Positions 8,677 through 17,548 of a DNA stretch of 64,000 nucleotides are shown one piece after another (position 1 is the first letter of the stretch; every line of letters begins with the position of its first letter). A model generated the notes under the pieces. It was not told the DNA's origin, did not search any database, and saw only the letters and a list, made by a program, of their open reading frames with translations. The translations under genes and the position numbers were made by a program. The stretch covers positions 1-64,000 of the forward strand of contig CAMATW010000004.1 of NCBI GenBank assembly GCA_945861305.1, in the 5' to 3' direction. Origin of the DNA: Bordetella parapertussis. Lineage in GTDB: Bacteria > Pseudomonadota > Gammaproteobacteria > Burkholderiales > Burkholderiaceae_C.

Positions 8677-9350
8677 GGGGCAAGTTGCAGCAAAGAGGCC
8701 AAGGGTTGAAGCACCCACTGAATACCTTCGGTGGTGGCCATCATGATGGGGCGCATCCACAGGGTGTTGATCACGCCCATCAGCACCAAGCCCATGACAA
8801 TGAAAAAGCCATATCGCTCAATGTGCGAAAAACCAATAGCCAAGCGCATGGGCAGCAAGCCCACCACGATGCGCCCACCGTCAAGGGGCGGCAGGGGAAA
8901 CAGGTTGAAGGCGAACATGACCAAATTGACCAGCACGCCGGCTTGCGCCAGTTCAATGAAAAAACGCTCTTCGCTGCCCATGCCCGAGAGCAGGTAAATC
9001 AGCACTGCCCAAGCGAGCGCTTGAAGCAAATTAACCGCTGGACCCGCCAAAGCCACCCACACCATATCGCGTTTGGGGTGGCGCAGACGGGAAAAATCCA
9101 CAGGAACGGGCTTGGCATAACCAAACAAAAACTGGCCGGAGGTGGCAAAAAACAGCATCAAAGGCATGATGACGGTGCCGACCAAGTCCATATGGGGAAA
9201 GGGGTTGAGGGTGACGCGCCCCATTTGCCATGCTGTGTCGTCGCCCAGCAGCCGTGCGGCGTAACCGTGCGCTGCTTCATGCAGAGTGATGGCGAGCAAC
9301 ACAGGTATTGCATGGGTAGAAATTGTTTGTACTAATTCATTGAAATTCAC
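8673..9350 (-). CDS. Site-2 protease family membrane metalloprotease (M50)
   Basis: Intramembrane zinc metallopeptidase of 225 residues with about five membrane segments. The catalytic HExxH is LHEAAHGYAARLLGD near residue 24, and the third zinc ligand region is FNLFPLPPLDGGRI near residue 125, the NPxPxxDG-type motif. It lacks a PDZ domain, so it belongs to the short YwhC/FPN-like branch rather than RseP. Start is GTG at 9350, preceded by a purine-rich GAGAGA. The stop overlaps trpS. The substrate is unknown. Confidence 0.88.
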   Translation of the reverse strand: MNFNELVQTISTHAIPVLLAITLHEAAHGYAARLLGDDTAWQMGRVTLNPFPHMDLVGTVIMPLMLFFATSGQFLFGYAKPVPVDFSRLRHPKRDMVWVALAGPAVNLLQALAWAVLIYLLSGMGSEERFFIELAQAGVLVNLVMFAFNLFPLPPLDGGRIVVGLLPMRLAIGFSHIERYGFFIVMGLVLMGVINTLWMRPIMMATTEGIQWVLQPLASLLQLAP

Positions 9351-9440
9351 AAAAGTATTCTCTCACTAATTTTTATCAATTTATTGGTGAAAAGTATGTG
9401 ATAAAAATTTTTGTTAAGCGCTTTAGGATACGTAAAAACC
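9351..9440. promoter_or_regulatory. AT-rich gap with inverted repeat upstream of the M50-trpS operon
   Basis: This 90-base gap is much richer in A+T than its surroundings. It holds an 11-base perfect inverted repeat (AATTTTTATCA at 9368-9378 and TGATAAAAATT at 9399-9409) with 20 bases between the arms. Read on the minus strand, TTGATA and TACTTT (16 apart) could be a weak sigma-70 promoter for the M50 gene. The repeat could be an operator or simply AT-rich promoter DNA. Confidence 0.35.
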
Positions 9441-10100
9441 CTAAATTAAGCCATTTTGACCAAATTTTAAGCCTAAAAGTTCTAATTTCCCTAAACCTTG
9501 ACGTAAAACTTCTGGCTCACCTCCATCGGCCATGGGAGTGAGGTCCACCACCGTGGTGGCTTGCAGGCTGCAAGCGCCAGCATCGACCACCGCGGCCACT
9601 TGGTGTTCGTAGCGTTCGCGGATGAATTCGGCGTCGTTCAAGGGTTCGGTTTCGTTTTGAGGAATTAGGGTCGTGGCCAGCAAAGGTGCGCCGTGAATCT
9701 CCAACAACGCCAGCAAGGTGGTGTGGTCGGGTACCCGCAGGCCAATGGTTTTGCGCTGCGGGTGGGCAACGCGACGCGGCACTTCTTTGGTGGCCTCTAA
9801 TATGAAGGTATAGGCCCCAGGGGTGGCGGCTTTGAGCAGTCGAAATTGGCGGTTGTCCACCTTGGCGTAAAGCGCGAGTTCACGCAGGTCGCGGCACAGT
9901 AAGGTCAGGTGGTGCTTTTCATCCACACCGCGAATTTGGCGCAATCGGTCAATCGCCGCTTTGTCGTCCAAATGGCAGACCAAGGCATAGCTGGAATCGG
10001 TGGGCACTGCCACCACGCCGCCTTGCGTCAACAAGGCCGCAGCTTGTTTAAGCAAGCGCGCTTGCGGGTTTTCCGGATGGACTTGAAACAGTTGTGCCAT
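9441..10100 (-). CDS. YciO-type Sua5/YrdC family protein
   Basis: Protein of 219 residues with the dsRNA-binding-like YrdC fold. Family landmarks are GGVVAVPTDSSYAL, KHHLTLLCRDLREL, PGAYTFILEAT and KTIGLRVPDH. The pattern matches YciO better than TsaC, because the KRxxxxP nucleotide loop of TsaC is altered to KHHLTLL. YciO is related to threonylcarbamoyl-AMP synthases, but its own role is less certain. The PHP RNase gene lies 15 bases upstream, mirroring the yciV-yciO pair of E. coli, so the two probably form an operon. Confidence 0.8.
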   Translation of the reverse strand: MAQLFQVHPENPQARLLKQAAALLTQGGVVAVPTDSSYALVCHLDDKAAIDRLRQIRGVDEKHHLTLLCRDLRELALYAKVDNRQFRLLKAATPGAYTFILEATKEVPRRVAHPQRKTIGLRVPDHTTLLALLEIHGAPLLATTLIPQNETEPLNDAEFIRERYEHQVAAVVDAGACSLQATTVVDLTPMADGGEPEVLRQGLGKLELLGLKFGQNGLI

Positions 10101-10115
10101 GCGGAGACCGCGGCC

Positions 10116-10967
10116 TTATTGGATGCGGTGGGTGAGCAATTCCCAGACCGGCGTTAGGTCACCGGGCAACCAAGGCAATGCGCCTAAATCCGTACGGCTC
10201 TCATTGGGGCTGTGAAAGTCGCTGCCGCGCGAGGCAGCCAAACCAAACTCACGTGCCATGTCAGCATATTGGATGGCCTCGGCGGCCGAGTGGCTGCCCG
10301 TCACCACTTCCACCGCTTGACCACCATGGTTTTTGAACTCGGTGAAGAGCGCATATTCCTCGGTGGGCGTGAAGCCGTAGCGTGCAGGGTGGGCAATGAC
10401 GGCCACGCCTTGGCATTCGCGGATCCAGCGAACCGCGTCACCCAAGCCCGCCCAGCGGTGCTCCACATAGCCCGGTTTGCCTTCGGTGAGGAAACGGCGA
10501 AACACCTCGTAGGTGTCAGCGCACACGCCGCTTTCCACCAAATAGCGGGCAAAGTGGGTGCGAGAAATCAGGTCGGGGTTGCCAGCGAAGGTGAGGGCGC
10601 CTTCAAAGCTGCCGTGTATGCCCACCTTGGCCAAGCCTGCCGCCATGTCCAAAGCCCGTGCGTGACGGCCTCCCCGCGTGCTGCGCAAGCCTTCTTGCAT
10701 ACGCGGGTCTTGCGGGTCGAAGCCCAGACCCACAATGTGCACGGTACGGCCCGCAAATGAGACGGATATCTCGGTGCCGTGCAAATATCCCATGCCCAGC
10801 GCTTGGGCGGCGGCGCAGGCTCGGGCTTGTCCGCCAATTTCGTCATGGTCGGTGAGTGACCACAACTCCACGCCGTTGGCATGGGCACGTGCGGCCAGCG
10901 CCTCGGGCGTGAGCGTGCCGTCGGAGACGACAGAGTGGCAATGCAGATCGGCGTTGAGGATAGACAC
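10116..10967 (-). CDS. rnm: PHP-domain 5'-3' exoribonuclease (RNase AM / YciV type)
   Basis: PHP-family metal-dependent phosphoesterase of 283 residues. Metal-binding motifs are ADLHCHSVVSDG near the N-terminus, SLTDHDEIGG near residue 38, HGTEIS near residue 63, VIAHPARY near 190 and SRGSDFHSP near 247. The E. coli homologue trims 5' ends of rRNA and acts on small nucleotides such as pAp. The gene lies 3 bases downstream of recJ and 15 bases upstream of yciO, indicating one transcript. Assignment to Rnm rests on motifs and neighbours. Confidence 0.82.
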   Translation of the reverse strand: MSILNADLHCHSVVSDGTLTPEALAARAHANGVELWSLTDHDEIGGQARACAAAQALGMGYLHGTEISVSFAGRTVHIVGLGFDPQDPRMQEGLRSTRGGRHARALDMAAGLAKVGIHGSFEGALTFAGNPDLISRTHFARYLVESGVCADTYEVFRRFLTEGKPGYVEHRWAGLGDAVRWIRECQGVAVIAHPARYGFTPTEEYALFTEFKNHGGQAVEVVTGSHSAAEAIQYADMAREFGLAASRGSDFHSPNESRTDLGALPWLPGDLTPVWELLTHRIQ

Positions 10968-10970
10968 AGC

Positions 10971-12686
10971 TTAATTGTAGAAGGGCTGCATGGCTTCAAT
11001 ATGCAACTGCAGTTTCTCCATGCCTTGCCATGTGTTGATGTCGAGGCGGTAGGCCACGGTGGCTTGCACTGGCAAGCCCTCGGTGCGACCAAACCAAATC
11101 GCGTCCACCAGCTGCCCGTGCAATTGCAGCTTGAGCGACAAATGTTTTTCCCCTACGATTTTTTGGCTCAGCACATTCACCGTGTCTTGGAAAACGGGTT
11201 GAGCAAAACCTTGCCCCCAGACCTGCGCTTGCAGGTGCTTGACCATATCGGGGCGCACATATTGCGCTGGCAAACTGCCATCGGTGGCTAATGTTTGCGC
11301 CAAGGTGGCGGCGTCCAACCATTGGGCGGCGATGTCTTGCAAAGCCAACTCGAACGTGGCCAAGTCGTCTTCCAGCAACGTGCAGCCTGCGGCCATGGCG
11401 TGACCGCCAAAACGCAGCAGCAAATCTGGGTGGCGTTTGGCGATGGCGTCCAAGGCATCGCGCAAATGGAAACCGGCAATCGACCGCCCAGAGCCTTTGA
11501 GCACCGCTTGGCCCTGCGACTGGCTGCTGGCAAACACAAAACACGGGCGGTAGTGCAAGTCCTTCAAGCGACCGGCAATGATGCCCACCACGCCTTCATG
11601 AAAGTCCTCATCGAACACGCACAACGCAGCAGGTGCAATTTCTTCGCTGTCCATCAAGGACTCAGCGATCAGCAGCGCTTGTTCGCGCATATCGCCCTCC
11701 ATAGAACGGCGTTCCCGGTTGATGGTGTCGAGCTGCTGCGCCAGTCGCCACGCCAGTTCGGTGTCGTCGGTGCGCAAGCACTCTATGCCCAGCGTCATGT
11801 CCGACAAGCGCCCCGCTGCATTGATGCGCGGCCCCAACGCAAAGCCCATGTCTTGGCTGCTGGCTTGGGTGGCGTCGCGCGAGGCCACTTTGAACAAGGC
11901 TGCCAGACCTGCAGGCATTTGCCCTTTGCGCATTCGCAGCAAGCCTTGAGACACCATACGGCGGTTATTGGCGTCCAGAGAGACCACATCGGCCACCGTG
12001 CCCAATGCCACCAAGGGCAGCAAGCCGTCGAGTTTGGGTTCGGTGTCTGTGCCGAACACGCCGCGTTCGCGCATCAGCGCTCGCAAGGCCAGTAGCACGT
12101 AAAACATCACACCCACCCCCGCCATGCTTTTACTCTCGAAGCTGCAGCCAGGTTGGTTGGGGTTGACCAAGGCATGGGGCATGGGCAATTCGTGGCCTGG
12201 CAAATGGTGGTCGGTGATGAGGACTTGCAGACCTAAGCGCTTGGCTTCTTCTACACCGCTCACGCTGGCAATGCCGTTGTCCACTGTGATTAAGACCTGT
12301 GCGCCACTGGCGTGAACGCGTTGGGCGATGTCGGGCGTCAAACCATAGCCATCGACCACGCGGTCGGGCACGATGAAGCTCACGTGTTGAGAACCTAAAA
12401 GCGTGAGGCCACGCAAGGCCAGCGCACAGGCGGTGGCGCCGTCGCAGTCGTAATCGGCCACGATGCACAAACGCAGTTGCTTTGCGATGGCGTCAGCCAA
12501 CAACTTTGCAGCAGCATCAATGCCTTTGAGGCCAGCGGGAGCAAGCAATTGGCCAAGGCTTGGGTCCATTTGCTTGGCGTCATGCACACCCCGCGCGGCA
12601 TACAAACGTGCCAGTAGGGGATGCACACCGCTTTGCTCTAGCGCCCAGACGCTGCGCGGGGGGACATCGCGTACCTGAAGTTTCAT
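10971..12686 (-). CDS. recJ: Single-stranded-DNA-specific exonuclease RecJ
   Basis: 5'-3' single-strand DNA exonuclease used in recombination and mismatch repair. The product is 571 residues from the ATG overlapping the upstream gene's stop. DHH-domain motifs include VADYDCDGATACALAL (motif I), VDNGIASVSGVEEA, ITDHHLPG (DHH motif), NPNQPGC, ALGTVADVV and, in the DHHA1 domain, RFGGHAMAAGCTL. An OB-fold follows. The length fits the family. A longer reading frame adds 12 upstream residues, rejected because the ATG at 12686 forms a normal 4-base overlap. Confidence 0.95.
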   Translation of the reverse strand: MKLQVRDVPPRSVWALEQSGVHPLLARLYAARGVHDAKQMDPSLGQLLAPAGLKGIDAAAKLLADAIAKQLRLCIVADYDCDGATACALALRGLTLLGSQHVSFIVPDRVVDGYGLTPDIAQRVHASGAQVLITVDNGIASVSGVEEAKRLGLQVLITDHHLPGHELPMPHALVNPNQPGCSFESKSMAGVGVMFYVLLALRALMRERGVFGTDTEPKLDGLLPLVALGTVADVVSLDANNRRMVSQGLLRMRKGQMPAGLAALFKVASRDATQASSQDMGFALGPRINAAGRLSDMTLGIECLRTDDTELAWRLAQQLDTINRERRSMEGDMREQALLIAESLMDSEEIAPAALCVFDEDFHEGVVGIIAGRLKDLHYRPCFVFASSQSQGQAVLKGSGRSIAGFHLRDALDAIAKRHPDLLLRFGGHAMAAGCTLLEDDLATFELALQDIAAQWLDAATLAQTLATDGSLPAQYVRPDMVKHLQAQVWGQGFAQPVFQDTVNVLSQKIVGEKHLSLKLQLHGQLVDAIWFGRTEGLPVQATVAYRLDINTWQGMEKLQLHIEAMQPFYN

Positions 12687-13645
12687 TGCAGCAAGTCCGA
12701 AAGTTTGGGTGGGCGCAGCCACTGTTGAAGCTTTCGGCGCAAGCCTTGTGGCGCATTTTCAAGCAAGACGCTGCGCGTGGGGTCACACAGCAGCACCTGC
12801 TCTTTTCGCGCAAGTGCGGGGGCGATGGTGTCTTGCCAGACCGTTGTGAAAGCCGGCACAAACACCTTGGGGTTTTGGCTCAGCCACGCCTCACGCAAGC
12901 CTTGGTGCATAACGATGTCACACTTCACGGTGTGCGGATTCGCCGTGGGTAACTCACCCGTGCCGCTGAACCAAACCGAGTTCAAGGCCACAGCGCGGTG
13001 GTCGTTGACGGCATGGGTATAAAACAGCATTTGCATCTCATTTTGCAAGCGGCGCAACAGGCGCTCAGCCTCTGTTTGCGCAGCGATGCTGCTGGGCTGC
13101 AGCCAGTGGTCGATACGTTGCCCGTTAACGCGGTCCAAGGACACGCTGGACAAGTGTTTGAAGAGCGTGGCGTGTGCCAACCAGCGCCCAGGTGAGCAGG
13201 GGTGCAGTTGAATACCGTCTTGCGATAAATACGGCTGCATGGCTTCGCGCAAAGCGTCAGATTCGTCAGCGGTGACAGGGGTGGGGACAATTAAATTCAC
13301 CTGCCCTTGGCTGATGTGCCAATGCACTGCGTCGATGAAAGCCCAGCCATGTTCAACTGGGCAATGCAAACCTTGCGCTTGGGCGGCGAAAGCGGCCAAG
13401 GGCACTTGACCATCCCTGACATCCCAACCCAAAGCCTGCGCCCAAGCCATTTCATGGCAGGCACTCATCGCACTGTCAAGCAAGGTGGTGGTTTCCATGC
13501 GTTGTGCTTGCCGCCAAAGGTCTGAGGGCGTCTGCGCATATGCCTTGTCCAAAGCCTGTTGCCAATGTCCGCGGTCGGGGTGGTCTGCTGCCATGCCCGC
13601 AGGTAAGGCAAAAGCCACAATGGTCAAGGGAGAAGCAACTGTCAT
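12683..13645 (-). CDS. RpfE-like protein upstream of recJ
   Basis: Protein of 320 residues from the ATG at 13645 (a start at 13678 would add 11). It resembles proteins named RpfE or cofactor-independent phosphoglycerate mutase-like that lie next to recJ in Xanthomonas and betaproteobacteria. I recognise it mainly by this position and by the general pattern (LNSVWFSGTGELP, ending in a Lys/Arg-rich tail), so the name is tentative. No membrane segment or signal peptide is evident. It is coupled to recJ by ATGA and is transcribed divergently from lolC, 35 bases away. Confidence 0.55.
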   Translation of the reverse strand: MTVASPLTIVAFALPAGMAADHPDRGHWQQALDKAYAQTPSDLWRQAQRMETTTLLDSAMSACHEMAWAQALGWDVRDGQVPLAAFAAQAQGLHCPVEHGWAFIDAVHWHISQGQVNLIVPTPVTADESDALREAMQPYLSQDGIQLHPCSPGRWLAHATLFKHLSSVSLDRVNGQRIDHWLQPSSIAAQTEAERLLRRLQNEMQMLFYTHAVNDHRAVALNSVWFSGTGELPTANPHTVKCDIVMHQGLREAWLSQNPKVFVPAFTTVWQDTIAPALARKEQVLLCDPTRSVLLENAPQGLRRKLQQWLRPPKLSDLLQ

Positions 13646-13680
13646 AAGGGTGATTGTGCAAGATGCCACAATCTGCATGC

Positions 13681-14946
13681 ATGAATCTTTCTAGACTTCC
13701 TTTTGAGTTGCGGGTGGGTTGGCGCTACACCCGTGCAGGGCGCGCGGCACGGCGCAACCGATTTATCTCTTTTATTTCCTCTGTGTCCATGCTGGGCATT
13801 GCCTTGGGTGTGGCCGCACTCATCATCGTCTTGAGCGTGATGAACGGTTTCCAAAAAGAAGTGCGCGACCGCATGTTGGGCGTGTTGTCACATGTAGAGG
13901 TGTTGGCCTACAGCAGTGCCTCGCTGCAAGACCCGCCTGCTTTGCAGCAAAAACTGGCGCAGCAGTCGCAAGTCATTGCCAGTGCGCCTTTTGTCTTGTC
14001 GCAAGGATTGCTTGCGCAAGGTGAGGACATGCGTGGAGCGGTGGTGCGTGGTATCGATCCTGGGCAAGAAGTGTTGGTCACTGATGCTGTGGCCTTGATG
14101 CCGCAAGAGGTGCTAAACCAACTGCAAGCGGGTGGTTTTGGTGTGATTTTGGGCAGTGAATTGGCTCGTGCTTTAGGCGTGAAGGTGGGCGAACACGTCA
14201 CCTTGGTGGCGCCTGGTGGGCAGGTCACCCCTGCCGGCGTGGTGCCTCGCTTGAAACAACTGACCGTGGTGGGCTTGCTCGACTCAGGGCACTATGAATA
14301 CGACGCGTCTTTGGCCTTGCTGCACATCGAAGACGCGCAACGGATTTTCCGTTTGGAAGGGCCCAACGGCATCCGCGTGAAATTGAAAGATGCGCAGCAA
14401 GCACGGCAAGTGGCAGCGGAACTCTCGCCCGTCTTGGGTGACGATGTGATGTTGCGCGATTGGACCCGTGCCAACCGCACTTGGTTTGCGGCGGTGCAAA
14501 TTGAAAAACGCATGATGTTCATTATCCTGACGCTGATCGTCGCAGTGGCGGCCTTTAACTTGGTCAGCACCTTGGTGATGACGGTCACCGACAAACAATC
14601 CGACATCGCTATTTTGCGCACCTTGGGGGCGAGTCCGGCCAGCATCATGGGCATCTTCGTGGTGCAAGGGGCCTTGGTGGGCGTGATCGGCACTTTGTCA
14701 GGCTTAGGTTTAGGGCTGTTGGTGGCGTTCAACATTGGCAGCATCGTGCCGGCAATCGAAAAAGCCTTGGGCGCTAGCTTTTTGCCTAAAGACATTTACC
14801 TTATCAGCCGCATGCCCAGCGACCCGCAGTGGGCCGACATTGGGCCGGTGGTCATCATTGCTTTGGTCTTGGCCTTGGTCGCGACGCTGTACCCAAGTTG
14901 GCGAGCCAGTCGCATTGATCCTGCGGAGGCTTTGCGCCATGAGTAA
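13681..14946 (+). CDS. lolC: Lipoprotein-releasing permease LolC/LolE
   Basis: Inner-membrane permease of the LolCDE transporter, which extracts outer-membrane lipoproteins and passes them to LolA. The product is 421 residues with the ABC-3 (MacB/FtsX-like) layout: one N-terminal membrane helix (about residues 27-50), a periplasmic domain of about 220 residues, then three C-terminal helices. The RxGxRYxR-like opening ([13 protein letters not shown]) and [13 protein letters not shown] are typical. Only one permease gene accompanies lolD, so the transporter may be of the LolF homodimer type, or a partner lies elsewhere. It overlaps lolD by 8 bases. Confidence 0.92.
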   Translation: MNLSRLPFELRVGWRYTRAGRAARRNRFISFISSVSMLGIALGVAALIIVLSVMNGFQKEVRDRMLGVLSHVEVLAYSSASLQDPPALQQKLAQQSQVIASAPFVLSQGLLAQGEDMRGAVVRGIDPGQEVLVTDAVALMPQEVLNQLQAGGFGVILGSELARALGVKVGEHVTLVAPGGQVTPAGVVPRLKQLTVVGLLDSGHYEYDASLALLHIEDAQRIFRLEGPNGIRVKLKDAQQARQVAAELSPVLGDDVMLRDWTRANRTWFAAVQIEKRMMFIILTLIVAVAAFNLVSTLVMTVTDKQSDIAILRTLGASPASIMGIFVVQGALVGVIGTLSGLGLGLLVAFNIGSIVPAIEKALGASFLPKDIYLISRMPSDPQWADIGPVVIIALVLALVATLYPSWRASRIDPAEALRHE

Positions 14947-15613
14947 AACCGTGTTGCAAGCCCAAGGTTTGGGTCGACGTTTTCATGAAGGCGTGATCGA
15001 TGTCACGGTGCTGCAGGGCATCGACTTGCAAGTCCACGCTGGTGAAACTCTGGCTGTGGTGGGTACCTCGGGTTCGGGTAAAAGTACTTTGCTGCATTTG
15101 CTGGGCGGCTTGGACACCCCCACCACGGGGCAGGTGCATTTGCTGGCCCATGCCTTGGCAGGTTTGGACGCCACAGCTTTAGGGCGTTTGCGTAACCAGC
15201 ATTTGGGGTTTATTTACCAGTTCCATCATTTGTTGCCCGAGTTCAGCGCTTTGGACAATGTGGCCATGCCCTTATGGATACGGCGTATGCCCACCGAAAA
15301 TGCGGCCCTGCAGGCGCAGGCCATGCTTGAAGCGGTGGGTCTGGCCGATCGGGTGCAGCACACCCCCAGCGAGCTGTCGGGTGGTGAGCGCCAGCGCGTG
15401 GCGATTGCCCGCGCCTTGGTGACCCAACCTGCTTGTGTGCTGGCCGATGAGCCCACAGGCAACCTGGACCGTGCCACCGCCGACGGCGTGTTTGCACTGA
15501 TGCTGCAACTTGCCAAACAGCAAGGCACAGCGTTTGTGGTGGTTACCCACGACGAGCGCTTGGCCGCGCAGTGCGACAGGCAACTGCGCTTGGTGGCAGG
15601 TCGTTTGGTTTAA
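14939..15613 (+). CDS. lolD: Lipoprotein-releasing ATP-binding protein LolD
   Basis: ATPase of the LolCDE lipoprotein release complex, 224 residues. Motifs: Walker [11 protein letters not shown]-loop [12 protein letters not shown], signature [15 protein letters not shown], Walker [11 protein letters not shown]-loop [10 protein letters not shown]. The QFHHLLPEF segment after the Q-loop is characteristic of LolD among ABC ATPases. The start was placed at the ATG inside the end of lolC, because the upstream frame is lolC sequence in another phase. A repeat-bearing gap follows. Confidence 0.94.
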   Translation: MSKTVLQAQGLGRRFHEGVIDVTVLQGIDLQVHAGETLAVVGTSGSGKSTLLHLLGGLDTPTTGQVHLLAHALAGLDATALGRLRNQHLGFIYQFHHLLPEFSALDNVAMPLWIRRMPTENAALQAQAMLEAVGLADRVQHTPSELSGGERQRVAIARALVTQPACVLADEPTGNLDRATADGVFALMLQLAKQQGTAFVVVTHDERLAAQCDRQLRLVAGRLV

Positions 15614-15823
15614 CGCTCGTCATTGCGCTTTGTCGTCATTGCGAGCGCAGCGAAATAATCTCACGACGAGTGCCGCAGGCTCGGCCGCGCCTCCATGCTG
15701 ACACAACGTCGGCTACGGCCGACCTGCGACACACGTCCTACTTGCGCAGCCCACTAAAGTTAATTGGGATCTGACCCCGATTTTCCAATGACGGCATATC
15801 GCTATGCCCGCGACAATCTGCCT
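15614..15823. repeat. Intergenic repeat region with two short repeat families
   Basis: A 210-base gap between lolD and the TatD-type gene with no credible coding. CGTCATTGCG occurs twice in direct orientation (15618-15627 and 15634-15643); the same core recurs as an inverted pair at 31327-31358. At 15760-15782 is a 23-base sequence whose reverse complement matches 58449-58471 exactly. A shorter relative lies at 60480-60500. The middle part (15660-15740) is GC-rich and contains GGCTCGGCCGCGCC and CGGCTACGGCCG. These are interspersed REP-like sequences, not gene remnants that I can identify. Confidence 0.7.
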
Positions 15824-16636
15824 ATGAACTGGATCGACAGCCACTGCCACTTGGATGCCCTCGAATTTGCGCATGACCGCGATGCGGTGCGCCAAGTCGC
15901 TCGCCAAGCGGGGGTGGGCACCTGCGTTATTCCTGCGGTGGAGGCGGCGAACTTTGATGCAGTGCGTCTGCTTGCACACCAGCATGGCGATGTCTACGCC
16001 TTGGGTATTCACCCCCTGTTCACACCACAAGCAATCGAAAACGATTTACACACTTTAGGCCGTGCTTTGCAGCAGCACGCTGAAGACCCTCGCTTGTTAG
16101 CGGTAGGTGAAATCGGTTTGGACGGTTTTGTGCCTGGCTTGGACATGGCGCGGCAACAACTTTTTTACAAGGCACAGCTCAAGCTGGCCCATCAGCACAA
16201 CCTGCCGGTCGTCTTGCATGTACGCCGAAGTGCTGATTTGTTGTTGCAAGGTTTGCGCCAAACGCCTGTCAAAGGCGGTATCGCCCATGCGTTCAACGGT
16301 AGCTTGCAACAAGCCCAGCAGTTGATCGCCATGGGTTTCAAATTGGGCTTTGGCGGTGCGCTCACGTTTGAACGTGCCAACCAACTGCGCATGTTGGCCA
16401 CCCAATTGCCCTTAAACGCCTTGGTGCTGGAGACTGATGCGCCCGACATCCCGCCGCATTGGTTGTACGTCACCGCCGAGGACCGCTCCCAAGGTTTGCC
16501 TCAAGGGCGCAACACACCCGACCAAATCCCGCACATCGCCCAAGCGTTGGCGGATTTGCGCGGTATCAGCTTGGACGAAGTGCAGCAAGCCACCACCGCC
16601 AACGTGCGTGAGGTACTGGGTATCGTTGCGCCCTGA
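15824..16636 (+). CDS. TatD-family metal-dependent deoxyribonuclease
   Basis: Hydrolase of 270 residues with the TatD/YcfH amidohydrolase-fold signature. Landmarks: WIDSHCHLDALEF at the start (metal-binding HxH), VAVGEIGLDGF, PVVLHVRRSADLLL, GIAHAFNGSLQQA, LVLETDAPDIPP. Such enzymes are 3'-5' exo/endodeoxyribonucleases. The start is the ATG at 15824 just before the first motif; another ATG at 15788 would add 12 residues, partly reaching the repeat. A long inverted repeat follows the stop. Confidence 0.85.
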   Translation: MNWIDSHCHLDALEFAHDRDAVRQVARQAGVGTCVIPAVEAANFDAVRLLAHQHGDVYALGIHPLFTPQAIENDLHTLGRALQQHAEDPRLLAVGEIGLDGFVPGLDMARQQLFYKAQLKLAHQHNLPVVLHVRRSADLLLQGLRQTPVKGGIAHAFNGSLQQAQQLIAMGFKLGFGGALTFERANQLRMLATQLPLNALVLETDAPDIPPHWLYVTAEDRSQGLPQGRNTPDQIPHIAQALADLRGISLDEVQQATTANVREVLGIVAP

Positions 16637-16646
16637 AGTCGCACGT

Positions 16647-16716
16647 GAGCCGCCCGCCATGGGGACGCATTTTGCTGCTCTCTCGCTCACAAAATGGTCC
16701 CCATGCCGTGCGGCTC
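16647..16716. repeat. Long imperfect inverted repeat (hairpin)
   Basis: Arms at 16647-16674 and 16690-16716 pair over about 27 bases with three or four mismatches or bulges, around a 15-base loop. The left arm carries GAGCCGC then CATGGGGACGCATTTTG; the right arm carries CAAAATGGTCCCCATG then GCGGCTC. It starts 10 bases after the TatD-type stop and ends 20 bases before the next start. It could end transcription without a U-tract, or be a REP/MITE-like mobile unit; the length favours the latter. Confidence 0.75.
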
Positions 16717-16736
16717 GCAACTGAGTTTTCGGCACA

Positions 16737-17510
16737 ATGACGAGCAGCCACAATCCCCCCATGGCAACGCCCTCCTTACCGCAAGTCAATATCTCCGAGC
16801 ACGGCAAGCTGCGTTATTTGCATTTGGGATCGGTATGGGTACAAGGCTCCATGGACACTGGCAAGCCCAACGCCATCCATTTGGACTATGTGCAGCGCAT
16901 GCAAGCATGGTTGTTGTTTGTCGATCCTGATACGGTCAGCCAATTGCACGCTATGCAACTGGGGCTGGGTGCTGCAGCGCTCACCAAAAACTGCCACAAG
17001 GTGCTGGGTATGCAAACCACTGCCATCGAACTCAATCCTCAAGTCATTGGCGCTTGCCGCAGCTGGTTTGCCTTGTCTGCCGATGATGACCGCTTATCTG
17101 TGGTGCTGGGCGACGCTGCCGAGGTGGTGGCGCACACCTATTGGCGGGGGCAGATCGACGTCTTGCATGTGGACCTGTACGACCACGAAGCGGCCGCCCC
17201 CGTGCTCGACGACGCCGATTTTTACGCCCAATGCCGCCAACTGCTGACCGCCCAAGGCTGCATGGTGGTGAATTTGTTTGGTCGCTCCTCCAGTTATGAC
17301 AAAAGCTTGGCGCACATCATCCAAGCCTTTGGCGAGCCCGCTGTGTGGGCCTTCAAACCCACCAAAGAGGGCAACACCGTGGTGCTGGCGCAGGCCCAAG
17401 CGCATGTTCCCGACCGAGCGCTTTTACAAACCCGAGCTGAGGCGATACAAGCGCGTTTTGGCTTGCCCGCACCGCTTTGGCTCAAGGTTCTCAAGCCGGT
17501 GGCGGTTTAG
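16737..17510 (+). CDS. Spermidine synthase-like methyltransferase-fold protein
   Basis: Protein of 257 residues with the Rossmann-like fold of the spermine/spermidine synthase family. Landmarks: MQLGLGAAALTK (nucleotide loop), AIELNPQVIGACRSWF, RLSVVLGDAAEVV and IDVLHVDLYDHEA. The classical aminopropyltransferase gate residues cannot be confirmed, so the substrate is unknown. Many bacteria carry such SpeE-like proteins outside polyamine pathways. An ATG at 16761 is an alternative start. Confidence 0.7.
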   Translation: MTSSHNPPMATPSLPQVNISEHGKLRYLHLGSVWVQGSMDTGKPNAIHLDYVQRMQAWLLFVDPDTVSQLHAMQLGLGAAALTKNCHKVLGMQTTAIELNPQVIGACRSWFALSADDDRLSVVLGDAAEVVAHTYWRGQIDVLHVDLYDHEAAAPVLDDADFYAQCRQLLTAQGCMVVNLFGRSSSYDKSLAHIIQAFGEPAVWAFKPTKEGNTVVLAQAQAHVPDRALLQTRAEAIQARFGLPAPLWLKVLKPVAV

Positions 17511-17548
17511 GTGACAATGACAATCTCTTCTTTGCCAAGGCCCGTGTT

